Notes under the pieces: model-generated | The model's database searches: none | What the model saw: the letters and a program-made list of their open reading frames with translations, nothing else | Told to the model about the DNA's origin: nothing | Source of the DNA: Lachnospiraceae bacterium | Lineage (GTDB): Bacteria; Bacillota_A; Clostridia; Lachnospirales; Lachnospiraceae | Reading direction: 5' to 3' | NCBI GenBank assembly: GCA_028694115.1 | Contig: JAQUUB010000022.1 | Coordinates: 1-55,802 of the forward strand | DNA: 55,802 nt | Made by a program: the position numbers and the translations under genes | Shown: positions 8,881-17,341 of the stretch, in pieces | Position numbering within the stretch: position 1 is the first letter of the stretch | Layout: the number at the start of each line of letters is the position of its first letter

Positions 8881-9233
8881 AATTCCACACTGGTTTTAAA
8901 AGTTTTATAATCCTCTTCCGACAAGTGTTCTTTCATCCACTGATCCATTCCTACATCATTTCTCTCATTCACGTATCTAGTGAATGGTAGCATTGATTGA
9001 CACCTTTCAAAACCTTGTCTTTTCATGTCTTCCGAAATGCTAGGTGGTAAGCCTTGAACCCACTCTTCAAAATATAACTTAAGATTTTCGATACGTCCGG
9101 TTCCTAATTGATGATATATGTATGCAGCATTTCCAATTCGAAATAGCGCTGCATGAAATGCCCGTTCTTCTTCCGGGCAATTTTTCAAGAATGCCTCTTG
9201 TTTTTTTTGAATGTTATTATTTGGGTGTTTCAT
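8877..9233 (-). CDS. Unrecognised 118-aa soluble protein of the RhuM-recombinase operon
   Basis: No family recognised. The protein is charged and helical, without signal or membrane segment, and has a conspicuous central part (FRIGNAAYIYHQLGTGRIEN, WVQGLPPSISEDMKRQGF). Its start overlaps the stop of the upstream 216-aa gene by 4 bp, and its stop overlaps the recombinase start by 4 bp, so it is translationally coupled to both. The composition suggests a small partner protein; nothing indicates an enzyme. Confidence 0.7.
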   Translation of the reverse strand: MKHPNNNIQKKQEAFLKNCPEEERAFHAALFRIGNAAYIYHQLGTGRIENLKLYFEEWVQGLPPSISEDMKRQGFERCQSMLPFTRYVNERNDVGMDQWMKEHLSEEDYKTFKTSVEL

Positions 9234-9880
9234 AATTTAAATTCCTTTTTACGAATAAATTTAGGTGCTTCAAAGTATTCAATATACCTTTCCCAAACTC
9301 CTTCGAATTTATTAATAAAGTCTTCTTCACTTATAATTTTATAATTTGTTGAATCGTGTATAGAATTCACAAATGAGGATAATTTATTCATAAGATTATT
9401 TTCGTCACTTGAATCAGAATCATACTCCTTTTTTACTATCATCCTTTTGCCATTCTCTATTTTATAATCAAATTCTCCATGCTTTATATTAATTTCATTA
9501 CTATCAATGACTAATTCAGTATTAGCATTATATTTAAAATATACACCAAAAATTAAAATCTTAATATATGCAGGTGAAGACGATAAGACTCTAATTGCAT
9601 CAGATAATTGCTTATAAACAGTTTTTATAACTTTTGAAAATTCACTATAAGTAATGCAAGTATCATTATAAAAATTAGCATCAAGTATTTTTGCATCATT
9701 AATTTTTCGTAATGAAAGTTCCACTAATTTCGACCTTTTATATTCTAAGGATATTAAAATTCCTTCCTCAGGAGAAAGATGCATAATTGTTTTAACAGTA
9801 TAATAATACTGTTTCTTTCCTTCCCTTTTCTGAGTATAAAAGGGAAAATAATAATTAAACATTAAATTCGGTTTTTTCAT
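9230..9880 (-). CDS. Unrecognised 216-aa protein of the RhuM-recombinase operon
   Basis: No family recognised. It is lysine- and isoleucine-rich with a mixed alpha/beta pattern, no signal peptide and no clear membrane span, and an acidic serine stretch near residue 155 (YDSDSSDENN). It overlaps the RhuM-like gene upstream and the 118-aa gene downstream by 4 bp each. Its base composition is even more AT-rich than its neighbours, hinting at separate acquisition. An internal region (KHGEFDYKIENGKRMIVKKE) could be a beta-hairpin, but I assign no function. Confidence 0.7.
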   Translation of the reverse strand: MKKPNLMFNYYFPFYTQKREGKKQYYYTVKTIMHLSPEEGILISLEYKRSKLVELSLRKINDAKILDANFYNDTCITYSEFSKVIKTVYKQLSDAIRVLSSSPAYIKILIFGVYFKYNANTELVIDSNEINIKHGEFDYKIENGKRMIVKKEYDSDSSDENNLMNKLSSFVNSIHDSTNYKIISEEDFINKFEGVWERYIEYFEAPKFIRKKEFKL

Positions 9881-10728
9881 AACTCCTTAAGAATGATATC
9901 AGGATTAATATTGAGTTTAGAGAATGCAAACAACTTCTTGCCTAAATCTTTGAGGGATGCACCAATGTGATACACTTGGTCATCAATGATTATGAAGCGG
10001 TCATGGGCATGTTTATATGCGTGTATTTCTATTATAGGATACTGACTATTATGCTTCCGCAGATCAAGCTGTAATTGAGATGTTATCTTTGCTGTATATA
10101 TGCTAGCCGGAACACCAGAAGATCTCTTGGCCAACATCAATAATACACTCTCGTCAACATAGTTATCAATGAGGATTAATGATTTCTTAGCTGATTTGAC
10201 TAAGTTGGTGGCAAATACATAAGCATCGAATATTTGCCCATCGAAGAAGACACCTTCTATCGGAGGAAGTGAAGTTTTCACAAAAAAATCTATTTGGTTA
10301 CTTAGTTCTGCAAGTTTTCGGTCATGTTCCAAGAATATAGAACCCACATTCTTTTCTAATTGTTCCAAGCGTTGATTAACAGCATATCCCTTAATCATAT
10401 ACTCTTTCAATACTTTGTTTGCAAATTGCCTGAATTGTGTACCTCTCATTGATTTAACCCGATAACCAACAGATATGATAACGTCCAAGCTGTATGCTTT
10501 TATTGGCTTATCAGAAAAAGCAATGTGCAAAAATTGCACATTGCTTTTTTCATCAAGTTCATTTTCCTTAAACACATTATTGATATGCTTGGTAATAACA
10601 GTTCTTTCACGTTGAAAAAGTTCGCTCATTTGAGCTTGCGTAAGCCATACCGTCTCATTCTCTAAATAAACTTCTAGCTTGATTGTTTGATCAGGTTGAT
10701 AAAGAATTATTTCTCCTTGTTTTTCCAT
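9877..10728 (-). CDS. RhuM family DNA-binding protein with PLD-like C-terminal half
   Basis: A 283-aa protein. The N-terminal 150 residues match the RhuM ('virulence protein') family: ETVWLTQAQMSELFQRERTV, a helix-turn-helix segment, followed by VISVGYRVKSMRGTQFRQFA and KEYMIKGYAVNQRLEQLE. The C-terminal part has a phospholipase-D-like look (ILIDNYVDESVL, then AHDRFIIIDDQVYHIGASLKD), with an H-D-R-F element instead of the full HxK motif. Known RhuM proteins are often on mobile elements, but their role is unsettled. The gene opens the four-gene overlapping operon ending with the serine recombinase. The leader at 10729-10874 suggests it is controlled. Confidence 0.85.
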   Translation of the reverse strand: MEKQGEIILYQPDQTIKLEVYLENETVWLTQAQMSELFQRERTVITKHINNVFKENELDEKSNVQFLHIAFSDKPIKAYSLDVIISVGYRVKSMRGTQFRQFANKVLKEYMIKGYAVNQRLEQLEKNVGSIFLEHDRKLAELSNQIDFFVKTSLPPIEGVFFDGQIFDAYVFATNLVKSAKKSLILIDNYVDESVLLMLAKRSSGVPASIYTAKITSQLQLDLRKHNSQYPIIEIHAYKHAHDRFIIIDDQVYHIGASLKDLGKKLFAFSKLNINPDIILKEL

Positions 10729-10874
10729 TATATTGAATTATTAAAAATCGAATTAAATAACTTTTCCATCATCGGCAGTTGCCAAGGATTCCTTGACAAC
10801 TAAAAACCCTTGCTAATTAGCAATTTTATATGTTCATTATTCATTTTCGATTTTATTATGTTTTCACAAACATA
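10729..10874 (-). promoter_or_regulatory. Promoter and structured leader of the RhuM operon, with small upstream ORFs
   Basis: The minus strand carries a TATGTTTG -7 box (10867-10874). It is followed by a 14-codon ORF (10800-10844, beginning MNNEHIKLL) whose stop lies at the foot of a 10-bp hairpin (10778-10800, one G-T pair, 3-base loop). After the hairpin the same frame holds a second short ORF (MMEKLFNS...) whose TAA overlaps the RhuM ATG as TAATG. The arrangement resembles a translation-linked attenuator, but it could also be the decayed front of an older gene. Confidence 0.5.
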
Positions 10875-11030
10875 GATAATCGTACTAAAAATAACAAGGA
10901 ATTTTATAATTAAATTCAATAATTTCTTGTTACGTTATAATTATAAATAAAACGAACTTGAATATTCTTTAATAAAATGATAAAATCTAAATATGAGTAA
11001 GAAAACAAAGGGTTTCTTATCTTTGCAAAA

Positions 11031-11114
11031 ATAATCTGCAAAATAAATAGGTATTGCACAAAAGAGAGCAGATTATGGACGTAGATTGAGAAATTCAATC
11101 TACGTTATTTTTTG
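11031..11114 (+). ncRNA. Putative 84-nt small RNA with its own promoter and terminator
   Basis: A TATCTTTG promoter box at 11018-11025 precedes a short non-coding segment. Its 5' end (11031-11039, ATAATCTGC) pairs perfectly with 11068-11076 (GCAGATTAT). Its 3' end is a perfect 11-bp hairpin (11079-11089 with 11095-11105, loop GAAAT) followed by TTATTTTTT to 11114, a classic rho-independent terminator. No open frame fits inside. It reads away from the RhuM leader and toward the GATACC repeat and the mobilisation genes. A role in copy-number or transfer control is possible but unproven. Confidence 0.6.
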
Positions 11115-11308
11115 ATACCAATTGATTTCCCTCGAGATCTTCCTGGATAAAAGAATTGGTATCAATATCATTCTTGGCCAGCTGCCGGCATTTAAATTTT
11201 TGATACATAAAATTGCAGCAGCAAAAGTCGCCGGCTACAAATAATGATACCAACATTCTTCCTGATCAGCCTGGTGTTGGTCCAGTTTCGAAAGAAAATT
11301 GGTATCAA
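11112..11308. repeat. Interspersed GATACC hairpin repeat, copy 3 (full length)
   Basis: The full four-segment form: TTGATACCAATT...AATTGGTATCAA, then a segment with GGCCAGCTGCCGGC, then GCCGGCTACAAATAATGATACC, and finally CTTCCTGATCAGCCTGG...TTGGTATCAA. It overlaps the T-run of the small-RNA terminator and lies 88 bp behind the stop of the 11397-11618 gene. The next 90 bp to 11396 are AT-rich without a recognisable signal. Confidence 0.85.
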
Positions 11309-11396
11309 AAATAAGTCACCAGATTCAGATAATTTTTTATCCAAATATATATTTAATATTTAAATATAAACATATTAATAGTATATACATAAAATA

Positions 11397-11618
11397 TTAA
11401 AGTCCATAAGTTTGCCCATTAAGAGATCGTTCATCTACAAAATCAAGGAAATCAATGGCAGATTCCTCATCTTCTGTTCTCTCACTTCCTCTCAGATACT
11501 CCATATAGTCAATATCAAAGGTTTCCTGACTTTTTATAAATTGGAGATGTGTAATCTCTTTGTCCTGAAGCTTCTGAATAAGCATTTCATAAGGTAAAAG
11601 CAGTTTTTCTTCTTCCAT
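11397..11618 (-). CDS. Small acidic protein at the end of the mobilisation operon
   Basis: A 73-aa protein starting MEEEKLLLPYEMLIQ and rich in Glu/Asp (RTEDEESAIDFLDFVDERS). No family recognised. An alternative ATG at 11669 would give 90 residues and overlap the end of the coupling-protein gene; I prefer 11618 because it lies outside that gene. It is co-directional with the coupling protein and separated by 31 bp, so it is probably the last gene of the mobilisation operon. The composition suggests a small regulatory or adaptor protein. Confidence 0.6.
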   Translation of the reverse strand: MEEEKLLLPYEMLIQKLQDKEITHLQFIKSQETFDIDYMEYLRGSERTEDEESAIDFLDFVDERSLNGQTYGL

Positions 11619-11649
11619 AATTATATTTTTATAAGGTAAATACTTAAAA

Positions 11650-13290
11650 TTATCTTCCGCATTCTCCATCGTAAAGAATGTCGAGGTCTTGAATAATTTT
11701 ATTATAATTATCATCTATATCCTGTTTTGTCACTGCATTAATTACAGGTAGAGGATCTTCCTGAAGCTTGAACATTTGCAGCTTAGCTTTCATTTTCTTA
11801 TAATTTGCAGTTCCGAATCCCATAATAAATTCACCTTGCTCCAACTCAGCAAAAGTATTAGCATCATATACCTCTTCTTTTTGAGTACTTTTAGTTGAAT
11901 TTCGGCTTTGACTTTGGCCGGATTTTCCTGTACTGTAGCTCCATTTTTCGGCCTCGTGCTTACCAAAAAACAAAGGATAATATTTCAATGCTTCAACGTC
12001 CTTTGTCCTACCAAGAAAAATATTAGCACAGTTTGCTTCTATTGATGCTCGGTCTTCTCTCTTATACACCTTTTCAAGCTTTGAACCTGATTGAGTCATC
12101 ACAACGAAGGCAGCATTATATTCCCTTAATACGGAAGGCATTTGCTGAAAATTGTTCACTTTAAAAGTGGTCATTTCATCAAGTATATATGCGAATTTGA
12201 TTTTATTACCAAATTCGATTTTACGTGCCGAAATGGGCAAAAGCATAGCGATGATAGGCGATATTATATTCTCACGAGCAAAGTTATTGCACACGGCAAA
12301 AAGTTTTGGATCTTCCGGATCTACCAAATTAAATATGAAATCATCTCCGGTCAGTACATAACAAATGTTTTTGTTGGTCGCCAAATTCGTAATATAGTTA
12401 TTAAGAGTAGACAAATAAGAACTCAACGTTCTCTCGCTTCCCTTTGCGCCAATAAATGCGCCTGCCAGTGATTTTGACATATTATCACCTTCTAAGAACT
12501 TTATGAGTTCTTCAGGTTTAGCAAGAAGAATGAAATTGAGGATGTGCGGCAAAGTACACAGCCTCTCAAATTCTCCTTTAAACGAATAGAATCTGTATGC
12601 TACCCCTTTCAATATACCAAGTGCACCTTGGTACCATTCATCAGTTTTACCATCTATAGGCATCATGGACTTCAAAAAGTCGTCCATGACTTGTTGAAGA
12701 AGAGCTTCATCTTCAACAACCTTTTTATCAAGCGGATTAAACCGGTATGTACGTGACATATCGGTGAAGCTGATATAATAAAACTTGAATGGATAATTAT
12801 ATTTAACAGCAAGATTATAAGCTGTTCTCGTGTAATCAAAGTCTTTATAATCATATATAAAGCCGGCCCATTTGTTTTTAATGAATTGTTCCATAAGAGG
12901 TTTACCAATTGAAGCTGTCTTCCCGGAACCAGCTCCACCGTAAACCAAAAAATTATCTCTAGGATAATAAAATTCAATATTTTTTCCATCATTTGTTTCG
13001 AGAATAAAAACGTCTTCTCCTTTTTTAGGGGAGTTGACAGTTTTCTTATTTCCTGTAATTAACATAGTTAAAAGACAAAATAGTAAATACGGAATATACA
13101 AAACAACAGATTTTTGAAGAGGTAAAATCAAATCCAAAAATTCAGGTATTAATCCTGAAATAAGAAAACCAAAAGAAATATGAATACATATATTAAGCCA
13201 TCTATTATTAAATGGTTTCCAACATATTAATAAAGACAATAAAGTCATTATAATTAATAATTGAAATATTATTTCTGTATAATGGTTCAT
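11650..13290 (-). CDS. Type IV coupling protein (VirD4/TraD-like ATPase)
   Basis: A 546-aa protein. Two or three N-terminal membrane spans (residues about 8-70) precede a P-loop ATPase domain: Walker A YGGAGSGKTAS near residue 117, Walker B FAYILDEMTTF near 368, and VVMTQSGSKLEKVY after it. This is the pattern of VirD4-type coupling proteins, which bring the relaxase-DNA complex to the secretion channel at the inner membrane. I take ATG at 13290 as the start; the longer frame up to 13377 would run inside the relaxase gene. The relaxase stop is at 13292, so the two genes are nearly abutting. A low-complexity Ser/Gln stretch (GKSGQSQSRNSTKST) lies near residue 455. Confidence 0.92.
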   Translation of the reverse strand: MNHYTEIIFQLLIIMTLLSLLICWKPFNNRWLNICIHISFGFLISGLIPEFLDLILPLQKSVVLYIPYLLFCLLTMLITGNKKTVNSPKKGEDVFILETNDGKNIEFYYPRDNFLVYGGAGSGKTASIGKPLMEQFIKNKWAGFIYDYKDFDYTRTAYNLAVKYNYPFKFYYISFTDMSRTYRFNPLDKKVVEDEALLQQVMDDFLKSMMPIDGKTDEWYQGALGILKGVAYRFYSFKGEFERLCTLPHILNFILLAKPEELIKFLEGDNMSKSLAGAFIGAKGSERTLSSYLSTLNNYITNLATNKNICYVLTGDDFIFNLVDPEDPKLFAVCNNFARENIISPIIAMLLPISARKIEFGNKIKFAYILDEMTTFKVNNFQQMPSVLREYNAAFVVMTQSGSKLEKVYKREDRASIEANCANIFLGRTKDVEALKYYPLFFGKHEAEKWSYSTGKSGQSQSRNSTKSTQKEEVYDANTFAELEQGEFIMGFGTANYKKMKAKLQMFKLQEDPLPVINAVTKQDIDDNYNKIIQDLDILYDGECGR

Positions 13291-13291
13291 A

Positions 13292-14227
13292 TTAAATTTC
13301 TGTTTGTTGATTATCAGATAATATTTCTTTAATTTGTTGTTTAAGATAACTCTTAATTGCTGCTTTAGGGTTAGCAATAATTAGGCTAGCTTTATTTATA
13401 TTTTTGTAAATTTGTTTTTCCTCTTTCATATCTTGAAGCATTTCATTTATAATTCTATTCTTAACTTTTCCTTTTATCCTTTGTTTGGCAATATACATTG
13501 GATTACTGTCATAACGTTCACCTTGGTCATATATATAGTTATATTTACTCGAATATAAATCTTCACATTCCTTTTTCCATTTCATTAAATTAAAACCGCC
13601 TTTAACAGTTTTACCGTTCAGTTGGGTACTGACTTCTCTATTCTTAGATCGAGGAGATAAAGCTATTGTTTGCGTTTTATCCATTCTGGAAACAATAACA
13701 TGTGCATGAAGATTAAATCCATCACGTTTAACTGCCTCCTTTTTATTTCCGAGGAAACCATATTCCTCTTTTTCATCCTCATACCTGTTTTCTTCAATTT
13801 TTGCAAAATAAACAAGATCATCACCGGTAAGTTCTTTATCTCTATTGAAATTTTTTGCGTAAATGTTCATAGAATCACGAACATATTCTTTAAAGCTAGA
13901 CAAAACTTGTTCTTTCTCTAATTGAGTTAAATCATCCCACCTACTAATTTTTTTTCCAGTGACACTTTTAACGAGAAATTTAATTTCTTTTTCAGATGGG
14001 TTATAGGTCAGCATGTAGAACTTTTCTTGCTTACTTTTCAGCGTTCTTTTATTGTTATCAATCGAATTAATTACAGTCGTTGAATCTACTGCATCATCTT
14101 TATGAGAGAAAAAAGTATTATATTTACTTTCTTCTTTCTTCAGATATTCCACCAAGAACACACAGGAACCTGCGTTAATAAATGTTCCACATTTATTCTT
14201 TATAGGCCGATGTAACTTACTATACAT
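13292..14227 (-). CDS. Relaxase (DUF5712-like mobilisation protein)
   Basis: A 311-aa protein. The key element is FNLHAHVIVSR near residue 175, an H-x-H relaxase motif III. Upstream are a region with several candidate tyrosines (YLKKEESKYN, FYMLTYNPSEKE) and an acidic stretch (KIEENRYEDEKEEYGFLG). Size and pattern fit the DUF5712 mobilisation proteins of Bacteroidetes, which nick oriT and stay bound to the 5' end of the transferred strand. It overlaps the upstream accessory gene by 8 bp and is followed directly by the coupling protein. The C-terminal 70 residues are lysine-rich and may bind DNA. Relaxase role is likely; the active tyrosine is not certain. Confidence 0.8.
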   Translation of the reverse strand: MYSKLHRPIKNKCGTFINAGSCVFLVEYLKKEESKYNTFFSHKDDAVDSTTVINSIDNNKRTLKSKQEKFYMLTYNPSEKEIKFLVKSVTGKKISRWDDLTQLEKEQVLSSFKEYVRDSMNIYAKNFNRDKELTGDDLVYFAKIEENRYEDEKEEYGFLGNKKEAVKRDGFNLHAHVIVSRMDKTQTIALSPRSKNREVSTQLNGKTVKGGFNLMKWKKECEDLYSSKYNYIYDQGERYDSNPMYIAKQRIKGKVKNRIINEMLQDMKEEKQIYKNINKASLIIANPKAAIKSYLKQQIKEILSDNQQTEI

Positions 14228-14777
14228 TCCTTATTTTGTCTAATAAGTTCTTAATATAAATATCACTCACCAATATATTACCTTTACTATCCCTTGGTAA
14301 ACTGGGGTTTTTAAGATACTGTTCTATTGTATCTATAATATTCTTTGTTTTAGAAAGATCCTTGCCATTATCCTTTTTTAGCCTTGCAATTTCTTCCTCC
14401 TTATTAGCCAATTTGTCCTTTAATGATTTATTAGTCTCTATAACTTGCAAAATTTCACTATCAGGAATAGATGATGAGTTCTGACTTATATCTCCGGCTA
14501 TTCCTTCTAAAAGAGCATCAATCTTATTAGCTTCAATATTACGGATGATTTTAATTACGCTAGTAAGCCTATCCATAATAGCCTCACCTTGCTGATTCAA
14601 CACCTTGACAAATGTTGCCACAGGAGGAGTTATATCCGATTTAGGATTTACACCAGTCATTTCGAAATACGTCAGCATTTCATCAATAATAGCATTAAAG
14701 GTCTTTCCTTTACGTAATTTATCTAACCTTTTTTTAAGGTCTGGATTTATTTTGAGATTGGAGTATTTTTCCATCAT
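14220..14777 (-). CDS. Mobilisation accessory DNA-binding protein with coiled coil
   Basis: A 185-aa protein. Its N-terminus (LKINPDLKKRLDKLRKGKTF) resembles a ribbon-helix-helix or MobA-type oriT-binding domain. The middle (FVKVLNQQGEAIMDRLTSVIKIIRN) is helical, and residues 120-150 form a coiled coil (NKSLKDKLANKEEEIARLKK). Accessory proteins of this kind bind oriT and help the relaxase. The start ATG at 14777 is preferred to the upstream TTG (14801) because a TACCTTTG promoter box at 14799-14806 would put the transcript start between them. The repeated TTATCCA sites just upstream (14821-14973) are plausible binding sites. Confidence 0.75.
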   Translation of the reverse strand: MMEKYSNLKINPDLKKRLDKLRKGKTFNAIIDEMLTYFEMTGVNPKSDITPPVATFVKVLNQQGEAIMDRLTSVIKIIRNIEANKIDALLEGIAGDISQNSSSIPDSEILQVIETNKSLKDKLANKEEEIARLKKDNGKDLSKTKNIIDTIEQYLKNPSLPRDSKGNILVSDIYIKNLLDKIRNV

Positions 14778-14820
14778 TTTGGTTATAACTGTTTGGCACA
14801 AAGGTAATTAAAATACCTAA

Positions 14821-14973
14821 TTATCCATAAGAAAAAATATATATTTTATAATAATCTGAAAATCAGTATATTATAAATTTATGGATAATATAACTTATCC
14901 ATATATAATAAATTGATAATCAATTAATTAGTATTAATAATAATCAATCAAATTATCCATAACAATTATCCAC
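14821..14973. repeat. Cluster of TTATCCA motifs upstream of the mobilisation genes (possible oriT or DnaA sites)
   Basis: TTATCCAT or TTATCCAC occurs at 14821, 14895, 14953 and 14966 on the plus strand and once inverted at 14881-14888, in DNA of very high AT content. The motif resembles a DnaA box (TTATCCACA). Equally, its position directly in front of the mobilisation operon fits binding sites of the accessory protein at oriT. Confidence 0.55.
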
Positions 14974-15584
14974 CATAAAATATAATCAATTGATAATTAA
15001 CGCTTTGCGTTAATACACATCTCGCTATGCGTGATGTCTGCTTGCTATTCACATTCCACTTCGTTCCATTTCTAAAGATCCGCCTATCGGCGGAAAATGA
15101 AAAATGAATACATAGGGAAAAATGAAAGAAAAACGTGGGTGGTTCTTCATTTTGGAATGGTCGTTAAATCAAGGTTGAGCGAAGTACCGGAAAAAATAAA
15201 AGGTAATGAATTCGTTTGCATTGAATTTGTATATTGATTGAGCTCAACCATAAATCAGTTTATTGAAAATAGACCTTATTTTGCCAAGAATCAATTTAAA
15301 AGTTGAAAACGATTATATACCATTAAAAACAAAGAAAACGTCTAAGAGGAGCTTAAAAATACCATTCCGCAGTTTGGAACTAGCCAATCTACAGTTTCAA
15401 ATACTTCTTTTCCCTATTATAAGTTAATGGTTTACAAAACATTTATAGATAATGGTTTCCGAGACATTTCTTAGCAAAATTCGTTAGCAAATTAATTTTT
15501 CTTTCTTTAGCATATATAATAGCTAAAGCAAGGAGCATGTAAAGTGATTTTTTAAACTGCTAATAATCAGGGCTTTACGAATTT
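14974..15584. other. Non-coding region between oriT candidate and iterons
   Basis: No convincing gene. It contains a 5-bp hairpin with 4-base loop (CCGCCTATCGGCGG, 15080-15093), inverted copies of GGTTGAGC about 60 bp apart near 15173 and 15242, and a TTTCCCTATTAT motif near 15410 that recurs upstream of several genes. The nick site may lie here, but I cannot place it. Confidence 0.5.
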
Positions 15585-15773
15585 ACTGACGGAGTACTGG
15601 AAAACTGACGGAGTACTGGAAAGATAACTGACGGAGTACTGGAAAACTGACGGAGTACTGGAAAGATAACTGACGGAGTACTGGAAAACTGACGGAGTAC
15701 TGGAAAGATAACTGACGGAGTACTGGAAAGGAACTGACGGAGTACTGGAAAGGAACTGACGGAGTACTGGAAA
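15585..15773. repeat. oriV: Nine iterons, probable vegetative origin (oriV)
   Basis: The 19-bp unit ACTGACGGAGTACTGGAAA occurs nine times as direct repeats starting at 15585, 15604, 15627, 15646, 15669, 15688, 15711, 15733 and 15755. The spacings are 19, 23, 19, 23, 19, 23, 22 and 22 bp, so most pairs are separated alternately by 0 and 4 bases (GATA). Such arrays bind the plasmid Rep protein. The array ends 276 bp before the rep start and is flanked by AT-rich DNA. Apparent ORFs across it are repeat translations, not genes. Confidence 0.93.
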
Positions 15774-16026
15774 GATAAATGCAAAAAAAGATCTTCCGGG
15801 TAAAAAATCAATTAATTGTAAAGAATAAAGCATCAATTTGCCCTAAATAAGGCGATTTTGAACCTTGTTAACAAATACATTAATGATATTAACGGATATT
15901 TATTGCAATACATAAATTAACATATTGCTAAATTGACATTTTTTCATTACGCATATAAAAACTGAAAGAGAGAATGATAATAACCTCCCGTTTTATTGGT
16001 GTATTTATTCTTTTTATATATCTTTG
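15774..16026 (+). promoter_or_regulatory. AT-rich leader and promoter of rep
   Basis: AT-rich DNA that may be the melting region, ending in a TATCTTTG -7 box at 16019-16026. This would start the rep transcript about 16 bp before the ATG at 16049. No good TTTG -33 box is visible, which suggests weak or regulated expression. Confidence 0.5.
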
Positions 16027-16048
16027 CTCCGAACTAATAAAATTTCCT

Positions 16049-17341
16049 ATGGAAAAGGAGAATAAAACAAAAGAGCTCTTGAAGCGAAATAATCAGGCTC
16101 CCAACTTTCCAACCAACATTATCAAGAGCCGTGCCGAGCTGTTGGTTGAAATGTTCGTCCAAAAGATGGAGTTTGATTTACAAGAGTATATTGAAGCTCA
16201 AAGGATATTTAAAATAAATATCCCAACGAAAATATTAAAGGAGTGGTATCCAACGCCGAACTGGAAAAAGGATGTGACTAGTATGGTCAATCAACTCAGG
16301 AATGTTTCTCGATTCGAGAAGGGAGCTAATGGAAGTTTCAAATATTACTCTTTAATCTCCTTTTCTCAATTTTCGGATGAAGAAGGCTTGCAACTTAATA
16401 GCGATCCGGAAGCATTAAAATCATTCATAGTTGATTCTAAAACGTCATATACACTCTTAGATTATGAGCTGACGAACAAATTCAAATGTGTTTACAGCCA
16501 TCAAATATATTGGTTGATATGTAAGCATGATAACGCCTACCACCGTTATCAACTGTATCTTACCCCATCAGAAATAAATGAGATGTTTGAGACTCACTAC
16601 CAATGTAGTGATATAAAAAAATATATATTCACGCCTGTAAAGAAAGAATTGAAGAAATTGTTTGATACCGGTTATACAACAAGAGATTTTACAATTGAGG
16701 ACGATTGGACTGTAATAGGTCGAAAGAAACAAATAACCGGTTGGTTTATAAAAATTCAAAATACGGATAGAATAGAACGTGTAGATCTCATGGCTATAGA
16801 GAATCTTCACGCGATTGAGTCCATTATACAGAAATATTTACCTAAAAAGAAAGCAAACATTTCTCAGCAACTCCATGTTGCTAAATCAGAAACGATATTA
16901 GCTCTATACACGAGATTAGTCGAATTTGAAAAGTCTGATAAATCTCATATAGCCAACATTCCTGGTTATGTATGTAAAATATTAGAAGCATATCAAATAT
17001 CACCAAACAAGAAAGTAAATATATCATCAGAACAAATTTCATCATCACCCTTGTTTGAAAAACAAGAGAAAGATACGGCATTCGGGTTGGATAGATGGCT
17101 GCAATGTCGAGAATATTGGAAGAGTACAGATATACCCGAAGAAGCTAAGATCGCATTATCAGAATTGCGATACTATAGCTATACGGAGAATTTAGAGGGA
17201 GAAAAGCTTACACTCTCAGTGCCAAGTGAAACTCTATATGCGACAATTGAAGAAAAATTTATAGATATATTAAGAAAAACCATCCACAAATTTTATTCCA
17301 ATAGCACCAGTTTATTCTATAACATCCAACCTCATGATTAA
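16049..17341 (+). CDS. rep: Plasmid replication initiator (Rep_3/RepB-like)
   Basis: A 430-aa protein reading away from the iterons. It has the two-winged-helix feel of iteron-binding initiators: an N-terminal helical part (NIIKSRAELLVEMFVQKMEF), then YQLYLTPSEINEMFETHYQ and YIFTPVKKELKKLFDTGY, which resembles the conserved motif before the second winged helix of Rep_3 proteins. The ATG at 16049 is chosen because the longer frame starting at 15974 would begin upstream of the promoter box at 16019-16026. It overlaps the next gene by 8 bp. Function follows mostly from position beside the iterons; sequence similarity is moderate. Confidence 0.82.
   Translation: MEKENKTKELLKRNNQAPNFPTNIIKSRAELLVEMFVQKMEFDLQEYIEAQRIFKINIPTKILKEWYPTPNWKKDVTSMVNQLRNVSRFEKGANGSFKYYSLISFSQFSDEEGLQLNSDPEALKSFIVDSKTSYTLLDYELTNKFKCVYSHQIYWLICKHDNAYHRYQLYLTPSEINEMFETHYQCSDIKKYIFTPVKKELKKLFDTGYTTRDFTIEDDWTVIGRKKQITGWFIKIQNTDRIERVDLMAIENLHAIESIIQKYLPKKKANISQQLHVAKSETILALYTRLVEFEKSDKSHIANIPGYVCKILEAYQISPNKKVNISSEQISSSPLFEKQEKDTAFGLDRWLQCREYWKSTDIPEEAKIALSELRYYSYTENLEGEKLTLSVPSETLYATIEEKFIDILRKTIHKFYSNSTSLFYNIQPHD

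Noticed and set aside
10916..11098. 60-aa minus-strand frame
   Set aside because: It lies antisense to the small RNA and terminator, with AT-rich random composition.
11098..11400. tRNA or rRNA genes anywhere in the window
   Set aside because: No cloverleaf or rRNA-like segment was found; the structured pieces are repeats, the small RNA and hairpins.
15585..15773. CRISPR-like array
   Set aside because: Spacers are 0-4 bp, there are no unique spacers of normal length and no cas genes; it is an iteron set.
15567..15836. Open frames across the iterons encoding repetitive Phe/Ser/Val peptides
   Set aside because: They only translate the iteron repeats and have no start signals; the DNA is a replication origin.
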